DNA from: Planctomycetota bacterium
GTDB taxonomy: Bacteria > Planctomycetota > JAPUJT01
DNA: 64,000 bases
Direction: 5' to 3'
NCBI GenBank assembly: GCA_027296055.1
Contig: JAPUJT010000033.1
Coordinates: 1-64,000 of the forward strand
Position numbers and translations under genes: made by a program. The notes below the pieces were generated by a model. The model ran no database searches. It was not told the DNA's origin and was given only the letters and a program-made list of their open reading frames with translations. Of this stretch, positions 26,372-35,181 are shown piece after piece (the stretch's first letter is position 1; each line of letters opens with the position of its first letter).

Positions 26372-26746
26372 ATGTCCAACGTCCTCATCGTCGACGACGA
26401 GCCTGAAATTCGCGAAATCGTCCGTGAGATTCTCGTACAGAATGGCCACCGCGTCACCGAGGCCACCGATGGTCTCGATGCCGTCGAGCGCCTGACTCAC
26501 TCGCACTTTGACCTGATCATTTCCGACTTCACGATGCCGCGAATGGGCGGCCTGGGGATTCTCAAGTACCTCCGGAAGAATGGCGTTCGGACTCCCACCC
26601 TGATCCTGTCGGGCTCCACTATTTCGGGCCTGGACGACGAAGCCCACCTGAAAGAGCTGGGCGCCTGGGCGATTGTTCGCAAGCCGATCGAGATAGATGA
26701 GCTGATGGAGTCGATCAAGGACGCCTTGGCGCACGCGCCGGCCTGA
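26372..26746 (+). CDS. Stand-alone CheY-like response regulator receiver
   Basis: 124 residues. NVLIVDDEPEIREIV holds the acidic pair, ISDFTMP the phospho-acceptor Asp, LILSGS the Ser/Thr switch and IVRKPI the conserved Lys. No output domain. GGGAG 8 nt upstream favours ATG 26372 over ATG 26366. A TATAAT at 26312-26317 is a plausible -10 box, without a clear -35. It could signal to the diguanylate cyclase encoded convergently downstream, but no partner kinase is in the window. Confidence 0.88.
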   Translation: MSNVLIVDDEPEIREIVREILVQNGHRVTEATDGLDAVERLTHSHFDLIISDFTMPRMGGLGILKYLRKNGVRTPTLILSGSTISGLDDEAHLKELGAWAIVRKPIEIDELMESIKDALAHAPA

Positions 26747-26819
26747 TCGTATCTCTCCGACCCCGACTGCCCCCAACCATCAGGTTCCTGAGACCGAATC
26801 CGCCGCGGGTTCTGTGTGA

Positions 26820-28727
26820 TTACTTCGCCACGACCACGCGATTGCGGCCCAGCTCCTTGGCCTGGTACATAGCCTTGTCTGCGCGACCGATGAGGGTCTT
26901 CGACAGCTCCCCTGGAGCGAGCTGCGAGACGCCGACGCTTATCGTCACCTTCACCTCTTCGTCGTCACAGGTGACGCTCATCGCCTCCACTCCCTTCCGG
27001 ATCCGTTCCGCGACCTGCTGCGCAATTCGGTCATCGGAGTTCGGGATGATCACGACGAACTCCTCGCCCCCGTAACGACCCGGGACGTCTTCCGGACGGA
27101 GGCACGCGCGAATCATCCCACCCACCTCCTGCAGGACCTTGTCGCCCGCCTGGTGGCCGAGGGAATCGTTGATGGCCTTGAAGTTGTCGATGTCGATCAT
27201 GAGGAGCGATAGGGGCATTTCGTCTCGACGGTGAAACTCGATCTCCTCGTCCACCTTGAGCAGAAGAAACCGCCGGACGTAGAGACGGGTGAGACTGTCG
27301 ACCGTGGCCCGCTCGTACAGGTCCGCGTTGGCGAGAGAGACGCCGACCTGGTTGGCGAGGATGAGCAGGATCTCGCGGTCGTCATCGCTGAATGTCCCAC
27401 CGCTCGCCTTGTCGGTCAGGGCGAGAGCGCCCACGACGTCGCCGCGCTTCTCACCGCGACGGGCTCGAGTGATTACCGGGACGATGAGCAGGGAGGAGGA
27501 CTTGTACTCCCCCGGAGATCGGTGCTCCTGGGGGACTTCTCGGTCCACGTGCGAGACGAGGACAGGCTTTCGTGAGTTGATGGCGCGCCAGGCGAGTCCC
27601 TGCCCGTCGGGGATTCGCCAGGAGCGAACCGCCTCCGGTTTCGGCCCCACCTGATGGGCCACCGAGAGGTGCTTGCCCCCGTCGTCCAGCAGGAGGAAGG
27701 AGCCTCGCGTCGCGCCGAGGAGGCGCATCGCCGCAAGGACGCCCTCCCGGACGACGGGAGCCCGCTCCAGATGGGAGGACAGCTGTCGGGTGACGCGACT
27801 GAGGATGATCAGCGCCTGGCTGAACCGTCGCGTCTTCTGATCGAGCCGGACCCGCTGGATGGCCAGCGAGGTGATCAGAGAAACTCCGGTGAGCAGATCC
27901 AGATCCTCGCCCGAGAAAGGAGTGTGGGCACGCCGGGCGTCCACCTGGAGGACCCCGAGGAACTCGTCTCCGCTGACGAGTGGGGCGCTCATCAGGGAGC
28001 GGGTCTTCATCAGCCGTACGCTCTTCTGCTTGCGGAATCTCTGGTCGGTGCGCAGGTCGACGCAGAGCACCGATTCGCGAGTCCGCATCACTTCCTTGAG
28101 CACGGATCGGCTGAGACGGACGCCCTTCATCGCCTGGTCTCCACGAACGGCGGCGGGGACGAGACGCTGTCCGTCGGGAGAGAGCAAGAGGAGATACGCG
28201 TTCTCGAGGGACAGGGCGTCGAAGAGAGTCTCGAGGACCCGATGGAGGAAGGCGTTGAGGTCCACCTCGGTGTAGATGGCACTGGAGACGCGGTAGAGGA
28301 CCTCGGTGCGCTTGTCGTGATCCCCGCTGGATTTGGACTGGCCGAGGAGTGTGTGAAAGCTTTCGTACGCCTGCTGGCGAGCCCGGACCTCCCCCAGGGG
28401 TAGGTCCGGGGCGGTGACGATATCGATCCCGGCGCCCTCGTCCTCCTGCGGCGACTCCTCGGAAAAGAGCAGGACGGTGTCGCCTACCTGGATGATGTCT
28501 CCATGGTGAAGGAGACCTCCGTTGCTCGGCCTTCCGTTCACTTCCACACTGCCGGTGCACTCGAGGAGAAAGCCGCCGCCCTGCGGGACGATCACGGCGG
28601 CGCCTTCCGATCCCCTGCGATCCGAGACGGGGATGTCGCTATCGGCGGCACGCCCGAGTGTGCTTCGATCCCGGATCGCGTAGCGCGTGCCTGATTCCGG
28701 CCCTTGAATGACGACGAGAAATGCCAT
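26820..28727 (-). CDS. FHA-GAF-GAF-GGDEF diguanylate cyclase
   Basis: 635 residues. An FHA domain (about 1-90; STLGRAADSDIPVSDRRGS) binds phospho-Thr partners. Two GAF domains (about 140-290 and 310-455) follow, then a GGDEF domain from about 465 with RYGGEEFVVII. The GGEEF signature should be active, and an RxxD (RPED) five residues before it forms the c-di-GMP inhibitory site. It synthesises c-di-GMP under sensory and product-feedback control. A near-consensus promoter lies at 28758-28786. Confidence 0.92.
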   Translation of the reverse strand: MAFLVVIQGPESGTRYAIRDRSTLGRAADSDIPVSDRRGSEGAAVIVPQGGGFLLECTGSVEVNGRPSNGGLLHHGDIIQVGDTVLLFSEESPQEDEGAGIDIVTAPDLPLGEVRARQQAYESFHTLLGQSKSSGDHDKRTEVLYRVSSAIYTEVDLNAFLHRVLETLFDALSLENAYLLLLSPDGQRLVPAAVRGDQAMKGVRLSRSVLKEVMRTRESVLCVDLRTDQRFRKQKSVRLMKTRSLMSAPLVSGDEFLGVLQVDARRAHTPFSGEDLDLLTGVSLITSLAIQRVRLDQKTRRFSQALIILSRVTRQLSSHLERAPVVREGVLAAMRLLGATRGSFLLLDDGGKHLSVAHQVGPKPEAVRSWRIPDGQGLAWRAINSRKPVLVSHVDREVPQEHRSPGEYKSSSLLIVPVITRARRGEKRGDVVGALALTDKASGGTFSDDDREILLILANQVGVSLANADLYERATVDSLTRLYVRRFLLLKVDEEIEFHRRDEMPLSLLMIDIDNFKAINDSLGHQAGDKVLQEVGGMIRACLRPEDVPGRYGGEEFVVIIPNSDDRIAQQVAERIRKGVEAMSVTCDDEEVKVTISVGVSQLAPGELSKTLIGRADKAMYQAKELGRNRVVVAK

Positions 28728-28757
28728 CTCGGATATCGAACCCTCCCCTTTTGTCGA

Positions 28758-28786
28758 ATTCTAGGCCGCCTCTGGAGTTGAGTCAA
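28758..28786 (-). promoter_or_regulatory. Promoter for the diguanylate cyclase gene
   Basis: On the minus strand TTGACT (28786-28781), 17-nt spacer, TAGAAT (28763-28758), about 30 nt upstream of ATG 28727. Very close to the sigma-70 consensus. It is back to back with the plus-strand promoter at 28796-28824. Confidence 0.6.
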
Positions 28787-28795
28787 CATGAGCCG

Positions 28796-28824
28796 TTTAC
28801 GTCCGCTCCCGGGGGTTATATAAT
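28796..28824 (+). promoter_or_regulatory. Native promoter of the PQQ/TPR gene, now cut off from it
   Basis: TTTACG (28796-28801), 17-nt spacer, perfect TATAAT (28819-28824), about 54 nt before ATG 28878. It originally should have driven the large PQQ/TPR gene whose body now begins beyond 44140. At present it can only transcribe the 45-codon stub and the left end of the element. Confidence 0.55.
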
Positions 28825-28877
28825 GAAGATGACTTTTGCCTCCCTCGAGCGCGGGAAGGAGAGGCTGACGGATTGAC

Positions 28878-29015
28878 ATGACCCGATTCACACCCTTCGT
28901 CCTCTTTTCCATCATCTTCATCGGCCTCCTCGCCCCATCCAGCGCGCAGGAAGTCTCGCCCGTCTACTTCAACGAGAACATTCTGGCCGTAGACTTCCGC
29001 AACTCTCCTGCCTAG
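28878..29015 (+). pseudogene. Truncated 5' end of the PQQ/TPR gene (signal peptide stub)
   Basis: 45 codons: a signal peptide (FTPFVLFSIIFIGLLAPSSAQ), then EVSPVYFNE, then 12 codons of element sequence and TAG. VYFNE is encoded by the 15-bp repeat that recurs in frame at 44126-44140, just before the large body of the PQQ/TPR protein. Joining the stub to the downstream body at that repeat gives an uninterrupted frame. This is therefore read as the original gene start, separated by integration. It may still be expressed as a short secreted peptide. Confidence 0.75.
28962..28976 (+). other. attL core (15-bp direct repeat)
   Basis: GTCTACTTCAACGAG, identical to 44126-44140. In both places it is read in frame as Val-Tyr-Phe-Asn-Glu within SPVYFNE and SPPVYFNE. 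The flanking bases differ on both sides. This is a typical core length for tyrosine-recombinase integration. Confidence 0.72.
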
Positions 29016-29625
29016 CAACGGATTGCGTCGAGGGGTTCCGCGGATCTATCCGCTCCTTGCACAAGCGGAGCAACAATTGACCCCCGGATCGGACCCTCTC
29101 GGCTCCATCGGTTCGAGGCCAAGGCCGAGTTGAACATGGTCACCACGAACGTGGTCGGTGGACGCGCCTCCACATCGGCCGTCGCTCGACATAGGCCGGC
29201 TCAGGTTCAACGCACAGGGCCGCGGCCGACAGGATAAAGGACTCGGTGGCCGGCGGGACGCACCGCGGGCCGGCTGAAGGGCAGGAGGGGACGTTGTGAC
29301 CCCGCCCCACCCGAGGGGGTAGCACTAGGGGGGGTCCCCCGTCCGCCCTGCACCTCGTGTAGTGTCCCGCGGTCCTGTATTGATTGCGTGGATCATGGCA
29401 AAAGTGGCATGTCTCTAGGAAGGTCTAAATAAGGAATGTCTGCATCGTGACGTACCCTACAGGACACCTCAAGGACCATAAAGGCTTTCGTGGTTGGCGA
29501 CCACTTCACCTCTCATTTGGGGAATCCCTTTGACTGAACCAGTTATGGCGCTACCATGGGTCCGTCGAAGCTGTGCTAGGCTTGGAAGGCTCCATCTGCT
29601 CCATGCCCGCGAGGGGACCTTGAAA
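29016..29625. other. Non-coding left end of the element
   Basis: About 610 nt without a convincing gene; the open frames here lack ribosome sites and protein-like composition. GGAGCAACAATTG at 29067-29079 differs by one base from GGAGCTACAATTG at 43975-43987 in the tandem repeats at the other end, so it may be an integrase arm site. Confidence 0.4.
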
Positions 29626-29877
29626 ATGAGTGACGACGTGCCTACGAATGACCCCCTAGAGGACGCGTGGCGAGTCCCGTATTTCAACAAGGGCAACGCC
29701 AGCCAATGCGGACGCAAGGGGGGGCTCCGAAACGGACAGCTCCGCCGGGAGAAAACCGAACGAACGCGACTCCTCGACGGACAGCCATGCCCGTACTGCG
29801 GCCGTTTCACGGCTGGACATGGTCGTCAACCCAAGAGGGACCCGAGAACGGGTAGATTCACTTCGACTGAACGATAG
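29626..29877 (+). CDS. Small zinc-ribbon-like protein
   Basis: 83 residues from ATG 29626 with GAGGGGA upstream. It is polar and basic. One CPYCGRF pair could be half of a zinc knuckle, and a further Cys lies in NASQCGRKGG. NKGNASQCGRKGG and KRDPRTGRFTSTER are typical of small phage or plasmid DNA-associated proteins, but I do not recognise a family. First gene from the left end of the element. Confidence 0.45.
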   Translation: MSDDVPTNDPLEDAWRVPYFNKGNASQCGRKGGLRNGQLRREKTERTRLLDGQPCPYCGRFTAGHGRQPKRDPRTGRFTSTER

Positions 29878-30267
29878 GCCACCGAAGCGCCGCCGCTTTG
29901 CCGACCTTTGACTAGGAGCCGAAGTGCTTCGACTGAGAAATCCGAAAGCTAGTGGCGTGGAATCGTCGGCCTTCCCTAACTCCAAAAAGATGAACGCGGC
30001 GAGGCTCTCTTGGGTTCCCGGAGCCCTCATTCCGCCGCTGGCGGAAAGCTGTCGAGAGTCAGGCGGATGATGTCCCCAGCGGCTTGGGGCTGCCCATGCC
30101 CCCGTGCACCGAGGAGCATACGGGCGTTCGCCTGGGCGGGAGGGCCGGTCTTGGGCGACCGATGACAGCGTATGGGGGGAGCGGAACAGAAGGTTCTCCT
30201 AGCTCAGAGCCCGCCTGCCAAAACCTAGATCAGAACTTTGGGATGGGGACGGATGTGGAATATCGGA
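29878..30267. other. Intergenic, nothing recognised
   Basis: 390 nt between a plus-strand and a minus-strand gene. Open frames are short and of low complexity. No promoter, hairpin or RNA gene that I can support. Confidence 0.3.
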
Positions 30268-30924
30268 TCATTCTCGCGGGTCCATCGCCCCATGATCCCT
30301 TTCGCGTTTGTTGATCTTGGATCTCCTACGGCGGAGCCGACGATAGGCGAGGATGAGAATCACCTGGATGCTCACACTCGCCAAAGGAATGAGGGCGTTC
30401 GTATAGCGGTGCGACGGGATCGCTGATATGGGCTTCCGCCAGTCCCGGATCACATCTGTACGTGCAGGCCACAGATCTTCGAGGTTGTCAACTTGGGTAA
30501 CACCCCGCCGATACAGAACCTCACGCAGGTTCCCCTTGCTGTCTTCAACTACAAAGGTGTCCGGGGCGACGTTGGACATGAAACCACTGGAGTAGTCGAA
30601 GGTAACTTCATCGCCGGACTTGACTCGAAAGCGATTGGTGCGGAACTTCCAGCCCGTGACGGCGCACCTAAGCGGAAGTCTGCCGGGATAGCGCGGATCA
30701 CTCCCCAAAAGCGTGACGACAAGGTCATCATTAGTCGAGTTGATGAAACGATTATTACCCCTGTAGAACAATAGCCTGTCAAGAGGAGGGTAGTCCAGGG
30801 CGAGCGGAAGGCCCCAGTAGATGAAGCTGAAGCATATCCACAGCACGTTGACCACGATGAGGGGGACTAGGACCCATCCCCACGGGAAGCCGATGAGCCC
30901 GGTGAATTTGTCTGGCTTCGTCAT
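30268..30924 (-). CDS. Membrane protein of unknown function (element cargo)
   Basis: 218 residues from ATG 30924. TM helix near the N-terminus (GWVLVPLIVVNVLWICFSFIYW), a long non-cytoplasmic soluble domain (about 50-170) and a C-terminal TM helix (ALIPLASVSIQVILILAYRR) followed by a strongly basic tail (RRLRRRRSKINKRER). The topology suggests a periplasmic sensor-like domain between two helices. It follows the small membrane gene by 11 nt in a minus-strand cargo run. Confidence 0.55.
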   Translation of the reverse strand: MTKPDKFTGLIGFPWGWVLVPLIVVNVLWICFSFIYWGLPLALDYPPLDRLLFYRGNNRFINSTNDDLVVTLLGSDPRYPGRLPLRCAVTGWKFRTNRFRVKSGDEVTFDYSSGFMSNVAPDTFVVEDSKGNLREVLYRRGVTQVDNLEDLWPARTDVIRDWRKPISAIPSHRYTNALIPLASVSIQVILILAYRRLRRRRSKINKRERDHGAMDPRE

Positions 30925-30935
30925 CGGTTGGCGAG

Positions 30936-31163
30936 TCACCCTGCCTCTCCCTGTTCCGGTTTCTTCCCATGTAGCCGACGAGCCAGCGGGAACACCAGTC
31001 GCTCGACCGCCATCGCAAGAGCCCACGCCACGGTCAGGGCAAACCAACCCATTCCGCCCTGGCCCTGGCTATGTACCGTAAGCAAAGCCCAGATAGCCAG
31101 CACTATGGGCATCAGGAGGATCGCGGGGAACCGGGGTAAGATCTTGGGCCATCGTAGTCTCAT
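30936..31163 (-). CDS. Small two-helix membrane protein (element cargo)
   Basis: 75 residues with two TM helices (FPAILLMPIVLAIWALLTV and GWFALTVAWALAMAVERLVFPLA) and a basic C-terminus (RRLHGKKPEQGEAG). It lies between a lipoprotein gene and a larger membrane gene on the same strand. No family recognised. Confidence 0.5.
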   Translation of the reverse strand: MRLRWPKILPRFPAILLMPIVLAIWALLTVHSQGQGGMGWFALTVAWALAMAVERLVFPLARRLHGKKPEQGEAG

Positions 31164-31193
31164 GCCGGTATCAGCCCATGTAGACCGCGCGAC

Positions 31194-31631
31194 TTATCGG
31201 TCGTCGGTGGTGGACCGCCTAGGTGGCTCCATCTCGCGCTGCGGTTTCTCCCCCCACGCGATGAGCCGATCTCGCTCGAAGGTAAACCACTTATCTGGGA
31301 GCAGGACCGGGGATGGCCCGGTGAAGACGAACAATTTCCCTCCGCGATAATAGTAGGTCTCGACGGTTACGATAGGCGGCATCCGCCCGCGGCGCAGCGC
31401 CCGGTCTCGACCGAGGACGGTCTCCTGCGATCCGGTCTCCGTCCTTTCAGGGTAGCCGTGGACATAGCGGATCGCCGATGACTCCGTCTTGCCCGCCAAG
31501 TAGATCCCCGCCCGGACATCCTCTATCTGCCGTTTTTGGGAGTACGCGCACCCCGTCGATTTTTGGGAGTACGCGCACCCCGTCGAGGTGATCACCGTCA
31601 CCGCCAGGATGAGTACAACGAGCTGCTTCAT
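31194..31631 (-). CDS. Lipoprotein with duplicated lipobox (element cargo)
   Basis: 145 residues from ATG 31631. The signal MKQLVVLILAVTVITSTGC has a lipobox STGC, followed by an exact second copy of STGCAYSQK, produced by a perfect 27-bp tandem duplication at 31533-31586. The mature part has YVHGYPERTETGSQ and PPIVTVETYYYRGGKLFVFTG, resembling SmpA/OmlA-type small outer-membrane lipoproteins only loosely. The start overlaps the stop of the upstream lipoprotein gene (ATGA). Confidence 0.6.
   Translation of the reverse strand: MKQLVVLILAVTVITSTGCAYSQKSTGCAYSQKRQIEDVRAGIYLAGKTESSAIRYVHGYPERTETGSQETVLGRDRALRRGRMPPIVTVETYYYRGGKLFVFTGPSPVLLPDKWFTFERDRLIAWGEKPQREMEPPRRSTTDDR
31533..31586 (-). repeat. 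Perfect 27-bp tandem duplication in a lipoprotein gene
   Basis: Two identical 27-bp units, 31533-31559 and 31560-31586, encode STGCAYSQK twice. In frame and uninterrupted, consistent with a recent slippage or duplication event. Confidence 0.9.
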
Positions 31632-31849
31632 GCCGGGTTCCTCCTGCTCTGCTCCTCGATATGCCACTCCAAGCTGGCCGCCTTCACGTCCACACCTATG
31701 CCTAGTCCGACGCCTGCCTGAAGGAGAAAGCAGTCCGCGAAGTCCCGCCCGCGGTTGCCGAGGTAGTTCCCCACCGTCGTCTGGCAGCCGGTGGCCACCG
31801 TGATGATCGCAATGAGGATCAAGGGCTGGAGAGGCCGAGTCCAGGGCAT
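31628..31849 (-). CDS. Small lipoprotein (element cargo)
   Basis: 73 residues from ATG 31849. The signal is LQPLILIAIITVATGCQTT with lipobox VATGC. The mature part, NYLGNRGRDFADCFLLQAGVGLGIGVDVKAASLEW, has a composition seen in short exported proteins of several Gram-negative phyla. A 4-nt overlap (ATGA) couples it to the next lipoprotein gene. Confidence 0.55.
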   Translation of the reverse strand: MPWTRPLQPLILIAIITVATGCQTTVGNYLGNRGRDFADCFLLQAGVGLGIGVDVKAASLEWHIEEQSRRNPA

Positions 31850-31978
31850 GGAATTCCTCCTGGCAGAGTTCAGTCTCTTCCAGGCTACCCTGCTTGCCGA
31901 GAGGATCAATGGGGACGGTGACCGAGGATGAATGCCCCGGTCAAAATGGCCGGTTTTGAAGTGACCTGTGACACCTAG

Positions 31979-32797
31979 CTATCGGACATACTTCAGGGCC
32001 CCCTTCACGTCTTCCGTTAGGACCCGCCGACTTATTGTCACGGCCGCCTCCATCGCTTTTTCCATTTCGAGATCAAGGAACTCGAGGTAGTCATGTTCGG
32101 GGTCCCAGCCGGGGATTTCGGTCGCTTCCCACAGTTCGAGAGCAGGCCACTCGCTATGCTCGTGGTCATGTCCGTGGTACCAGCCGAGGCTTTTGCTTAT
32201 AGTCCGTTTGCCTCCGTCCTTCAAAGTCCATTTAACACCAACATAATCCCCAGGTCTGTACGACACGGCAAAAGGAATGGCGCTCTGGCGCACCTGAACG
32301 GGGTCGCGCGTCATGTCCATCAGAAAGATCCGCCCCGAACCCAGATTGTATTCCCTCCCGGCAAGCGAGAACTTTTCGCTCCCTTCGTGGCTCGTCGTCT
32401 CGTATCGAAGGGATAGCCGCCTCCTCCTCACGATGGACAGTTCCTGGTCCACTACAATGGCCCCATCAGCTTCCATGCTAACTTGAGCATGTTCGTAGAT
32501 ATATGAGTTGTTGGGACGTGCTCTCACGTGGACAAAGTACTTCCACCCTTCGAAGTCTCCATTGGCCATGCCAGCAAGTCCAAAGAGATAGGCCACTCCT
32601 TCCGAGGGTTTCTGGAGATTTCCGGCAATGAAGTGACCTGCTACAGGCTCTCCCCGAGTCCACTCCGTGGTGGTCGTGACTCTGTGGGGTAGTGAGCACC
32701 CAACGACGGCAACCAACAGGTACACAAGGAGAACAAGTCCGGCTGCTAAGAGCCGGGAGCCACCACCACTTCTTTTGGCAGGCTCGCTCTGCGGCAC
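31979..32797 (-). CDS. Lipoprotein of unknown function (element cargo)
   Basis: 272 residues. The N-terminus has a basic start, the hydrophobic core LLAAGLVLLVYLLVAVVGC and lipobox AVVGC. The mature part is mixed alpha/beta and ends in a helix (LDLEMEKAMEAAVTISRRVL). No known domain. First gene of the minus-strand envelope cargo run (31979-32797, 31628-31849, 31194-31631, 30936-31163, 30268-30924). Confidence 0.55.
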   Translation of the reverse strand: MPQSEPAKRSGGGSRLLAAGLVLLVYLLVAVVGCSLPHRVTTTTEWTRGEPVAGHFIAGNLQKPSEGVAYLFGLAGMANGDFEGWKYFVHVRARPNNSYIYEHAQVSMEADGAIVVDQELSIVRRRRLSLRYETTSHEGSEKFSLAGREYNLGSGRIFLMDMTRDPVQVRQSAIPFAVSYRPGDYVGVKWTLKDGGKRTISKSLGWYHGHDHEHSEWPALELWEATEIPGWDPEHDYLEFLDLEMEKAMEAAVTISRRVLTEDVKGALKYVR

Positions 32798-33108
32798 AAT
32801 CCAGCTCCTTCATGAAGCCGATTCGCGATGTCTACTCTGGGTTACCTGGGGCAATGAGCCTACTCGCCGGTAGGCGGGCGCGTCAAGAACGCCCATTGAA
32901 CACCTCGGCGGGGCCGAGAGCGCCGGAGCGGAGAAACCGTGGGAGAAGTGCAGAATTGAGGTCAGAGGCTTGGGCTATGGGACTGCGAGCCAACGACAAT
33001 AAATCCAGCGCCCCCCAGTCAACCCACCTCGACATGCCCGAATGCCCTTCGCTAGAATGAGGGGTGTTAGAGGCTCCGTAGTATCATGACCTCCGCAGAC
33101 TTTCCAAA
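32798..33108. other. Divergent intergenic region
   Basis: 311 nt between divergent genes. TTCGCTAGAATGAG near 33048-33061 also occurs at 1562-1575 upstream of another small gene. The shared TAGAAT could be a -10 element, but I cannot place matching -35 boxes. Confidence 0.25.
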
Positions 33109-34035
33109 ATGACACCTCCAGCAGATCAGCCGAGAGTGCGGCCAAGCCTATGGGCCGTCATGCTCGTACTCGGTGGGCTCGGCCTCCTGCTGCTTGGGCA
33201 CAAGCAAGAGTGGTTTCTCGCCGCGCTCGAAACAGGAGCGCTGCATAACCAGACCTACTTCCTCGCGTGGGGACTTGTGGGCTTGGCCTACAGCCTCCTG
33301 GCCTCATTCATGTGGCTTCGATGGGCGCGTCAGCCTGGCCGGGTAAGGCGAGTTCTGGAGCTATTCTTCCTCGTAGCCTTGATGATGGCAGGCAGCCAGG
33401 TGGCAGCTCGAAGGATCATGCATCCACTCTGGGTGAAGTTTGTCAACATGAGTTGGGACCCGGTTTCTCAGGAGTTCGTGGTCGATCTCGCATCCCCAAT
33501 CGCCGCCGTTGCCGAATCCCACATCCGGGGGGATTTTCAAGCCATCGTTTCAGTCGAGGGGCTTTGGTGGAGTTCATCGCGGCAGGAATCACCGCAACCA
33601 GTGGTCGAGAGTGAGGTGGAGGAGTTCGCTGTCGGCGCTCCCGATCTTCTGGGTCACCGCCAAGAAGTCCCCATTGCGGCTTTTCATTGGTTCGGCGGAA
33701 CGCCCTGGCAGGTTGAGACAATCCGCCTGCCATGGAAGCCAAAGAGGTTCGGGTCTCATAGAGCCTTCGTAGTTCGGGTGAACGCCGCGCTTGTGAATCG
33801 AGGGGGAAAGAGAGTCGGTGGGGAATCAAGCTATTACATCACGAGGGAGGCCTACCCCCCGCGCGGATTGGACTTTGCCGATCCCCTTGAGCCTCGCATG
33901 GATGCATTCAAGACAGAAGGGTGGGCTTGGATCTCGGACCCTGATCGAAACCGGGCTCCATTTCGGGTGCGACCACCGCCGCCGCCGGGCGTCGTCATCA
34001 TCCGCGAGGACGTTCGAGTCAATCCGAGAAAGTAG
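33109..34035 (+). CDS. Membrane protein with large exported domain (element cargo)
   Basis: 308 residues. Three TM helices at the N-terminus (LWAVMLVLGGLGLLLLG, FLAWGLVGLAYSLLASFMWL and VLELFFLVALMMAGSQVAA), then a roughly 200-residue soluble region (from about HPLWVKFVNMSWDP) with a Pro-rich stretch RVRPPPPPG near the end. No family recognised. Divergent from the lipoprotein run. Confidence 0.5.
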   Translation: MTPPADQPRVRPSLWAVMLVLGGLGLLLLGHKQEWFLAALETGALHNQTYFLAWGLVGLAYSLLASFMWLRWARQPGRVRRVLELFFLVALMMAGSQVAARRIMHPLWVKFVNMSWDPVSQEFVVDLASPIAAVAESHIRGDFQAIVSVEGLWWSSSRQESPQPVVESEVEEFAVGAPDLLGHRQEVPIAAFHWFGGTPWQVETIRLPWKPKRFGSHRAFVVRVNAALVNRGGKRVGGESSYYITREAYPPRGLDFADPLEPRMDAFKTEGWAWISDPDRNRAPFRVRPPPPPGVVIIREDVRVNPRK

Positions 34036-34298
34036 TGGGTACGTAGCGGCAGGCTCGATGAGAGAAGCCCGCGACCCCGAGTACAACGGAACCGGGCTAG
34101 GTAGGATGACCCGGGGCCGCGAACCTACTATTCAATTGCCTGACATGGTGATCAATGGAACCGCCAGAGCGCCATGTCGCCGCTGCCCGCAACAAGCACC
34201 CCGCTCGCAATCATCCAAGCTGAGGGCCCACGCACCGGCGCTATTGAGAACTGTCTTACTTTCCGTGAGTGAGCGTGCATGTTGGAATCGTGAAGGGC

Positions 34299-34724
34299 CT
34301 ACTCACGGCCGTATCCCCCTGAGATTGCAGTCTTCATCTTTTCCTTTGCGAATTGTTTCATCTTGACTTCCATGAACGCCGCCTCAACAGCCGACATTTT
34401 ATTATCTAGTTCGATGCGTTTCTCTCTGGTTTCGTGCCTATCGACTGGGACCCAGGCTTGCAAGCTGTAGTCGTAGTACCACGTTCGCCCTTCGCTCGTG
34501 TCGACGAGGTAGGTCGTATGTTTCAAGAGTTCTGCTCTCCGCTGTCGAGTCCTGAGATCGTAGACTCCTTCGGTTGCTGTGTTGTGGGTGATGTTCTCTC
34601 CGAGAGGCCGCAGCACTATCGCGTAGCGCCCAACTTCAGAATGCGTGGCCTCATCGGAAGATTCCGTACAGCCTATGCACATGAGAATGAAACCTAAAGC
34701 CAAGACCATCCTTTCGAGAGTCAT
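34299..34724 (-). CDS. Lipoprotein of unknown function (element cargo)
   Basis: 141 residues from ATG 34724. The signal is MVLALGFILMCIGCTESS with lipobox MCIGC. The mature part has a beta-rich middle (RYAIVLRPLGENITHNTATEGVYDLRTRQRR) and an amphipathic C-terminal helix (NKMSAVEAAFMEVKMKQFAKEKMK). It is more A/T-rich than the host genes. No strong ribosome site is seen. Confidence 0.5.
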   Translation of the reverse strand: MTLERMVLALGFILMCIGCTESSDEATHSEVGRYAIVLRPLGENITHNTATEGVYDLRTRQRRAELLKHTTYLVDTSEGRTWYYDYSLQAWVPVDRHETREKRIELDNKMSAVEAAFMEVKMKQFAKEKMKTAISGGYGRE

Positions 34725-35181
34725 CTTACGCGCCCTCCAAGCAAAAGGCGCCACCCGCGATTCCCCGGGTAGCGCCCCTGCAAGAGGGCATGGACCGGAG
34801 GCACGAAGGTGGTGCAAAAACTGCGCGGCAGTCCCGATTCGCTTTTCGGAACCTGTAGATCGTCCATAGCCCTCAAGGCGCCGCACCAATTCGTCGTTCG
34901 GAACGCGGGGTATCATAGACCCCAGGGCGCTGCACATGCAGCCTTCAGAGGCTCTACGTCCCTTTCCTAAACTTGATTTGACGATGGGGACTCTTGAACG
35001 ATGAGATGGTAGACGGGGCCGGGGGCCAGGGTCAAGGGGGGCTCCGCCCTGGGGCCAGGGGCATCGTGTCGCTGAGGACGGGCGCTATCCTAAGGTCACA
35101 AGGCTGGCGTTGAATTAATCGTAGAAGATGCAGACACCGCTGAGCGTCGCGATACCAAAGTCGGCACCAGGTGCCATGCTG
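34725..35181. other. Intergenic with hairpins
   Basis: 457 nt. A hairpin at 34747-34776 (GGCGC-c-ACCCG, loop, CGGGT-a-GCGCC) lies in the upstream region of the minus-strand lipoprotein, and a C/G-rich structured stretch lies at about 35007-35065. No gene supported. These could be a terminator or attenuator, without a T tract. Confidence 0.35.

Noticed and set aside
29140-29325. Minus-strand frame in the left end of the element
   Set aside because: Pro/Arg-rich translation without a ribosome site or domain.
30084-30314. Plus-strand frame of 76 codons
   Set aside because: No ribosome site; Gly/Pro-rich and overlapping the end of a better-supported membrane gene.
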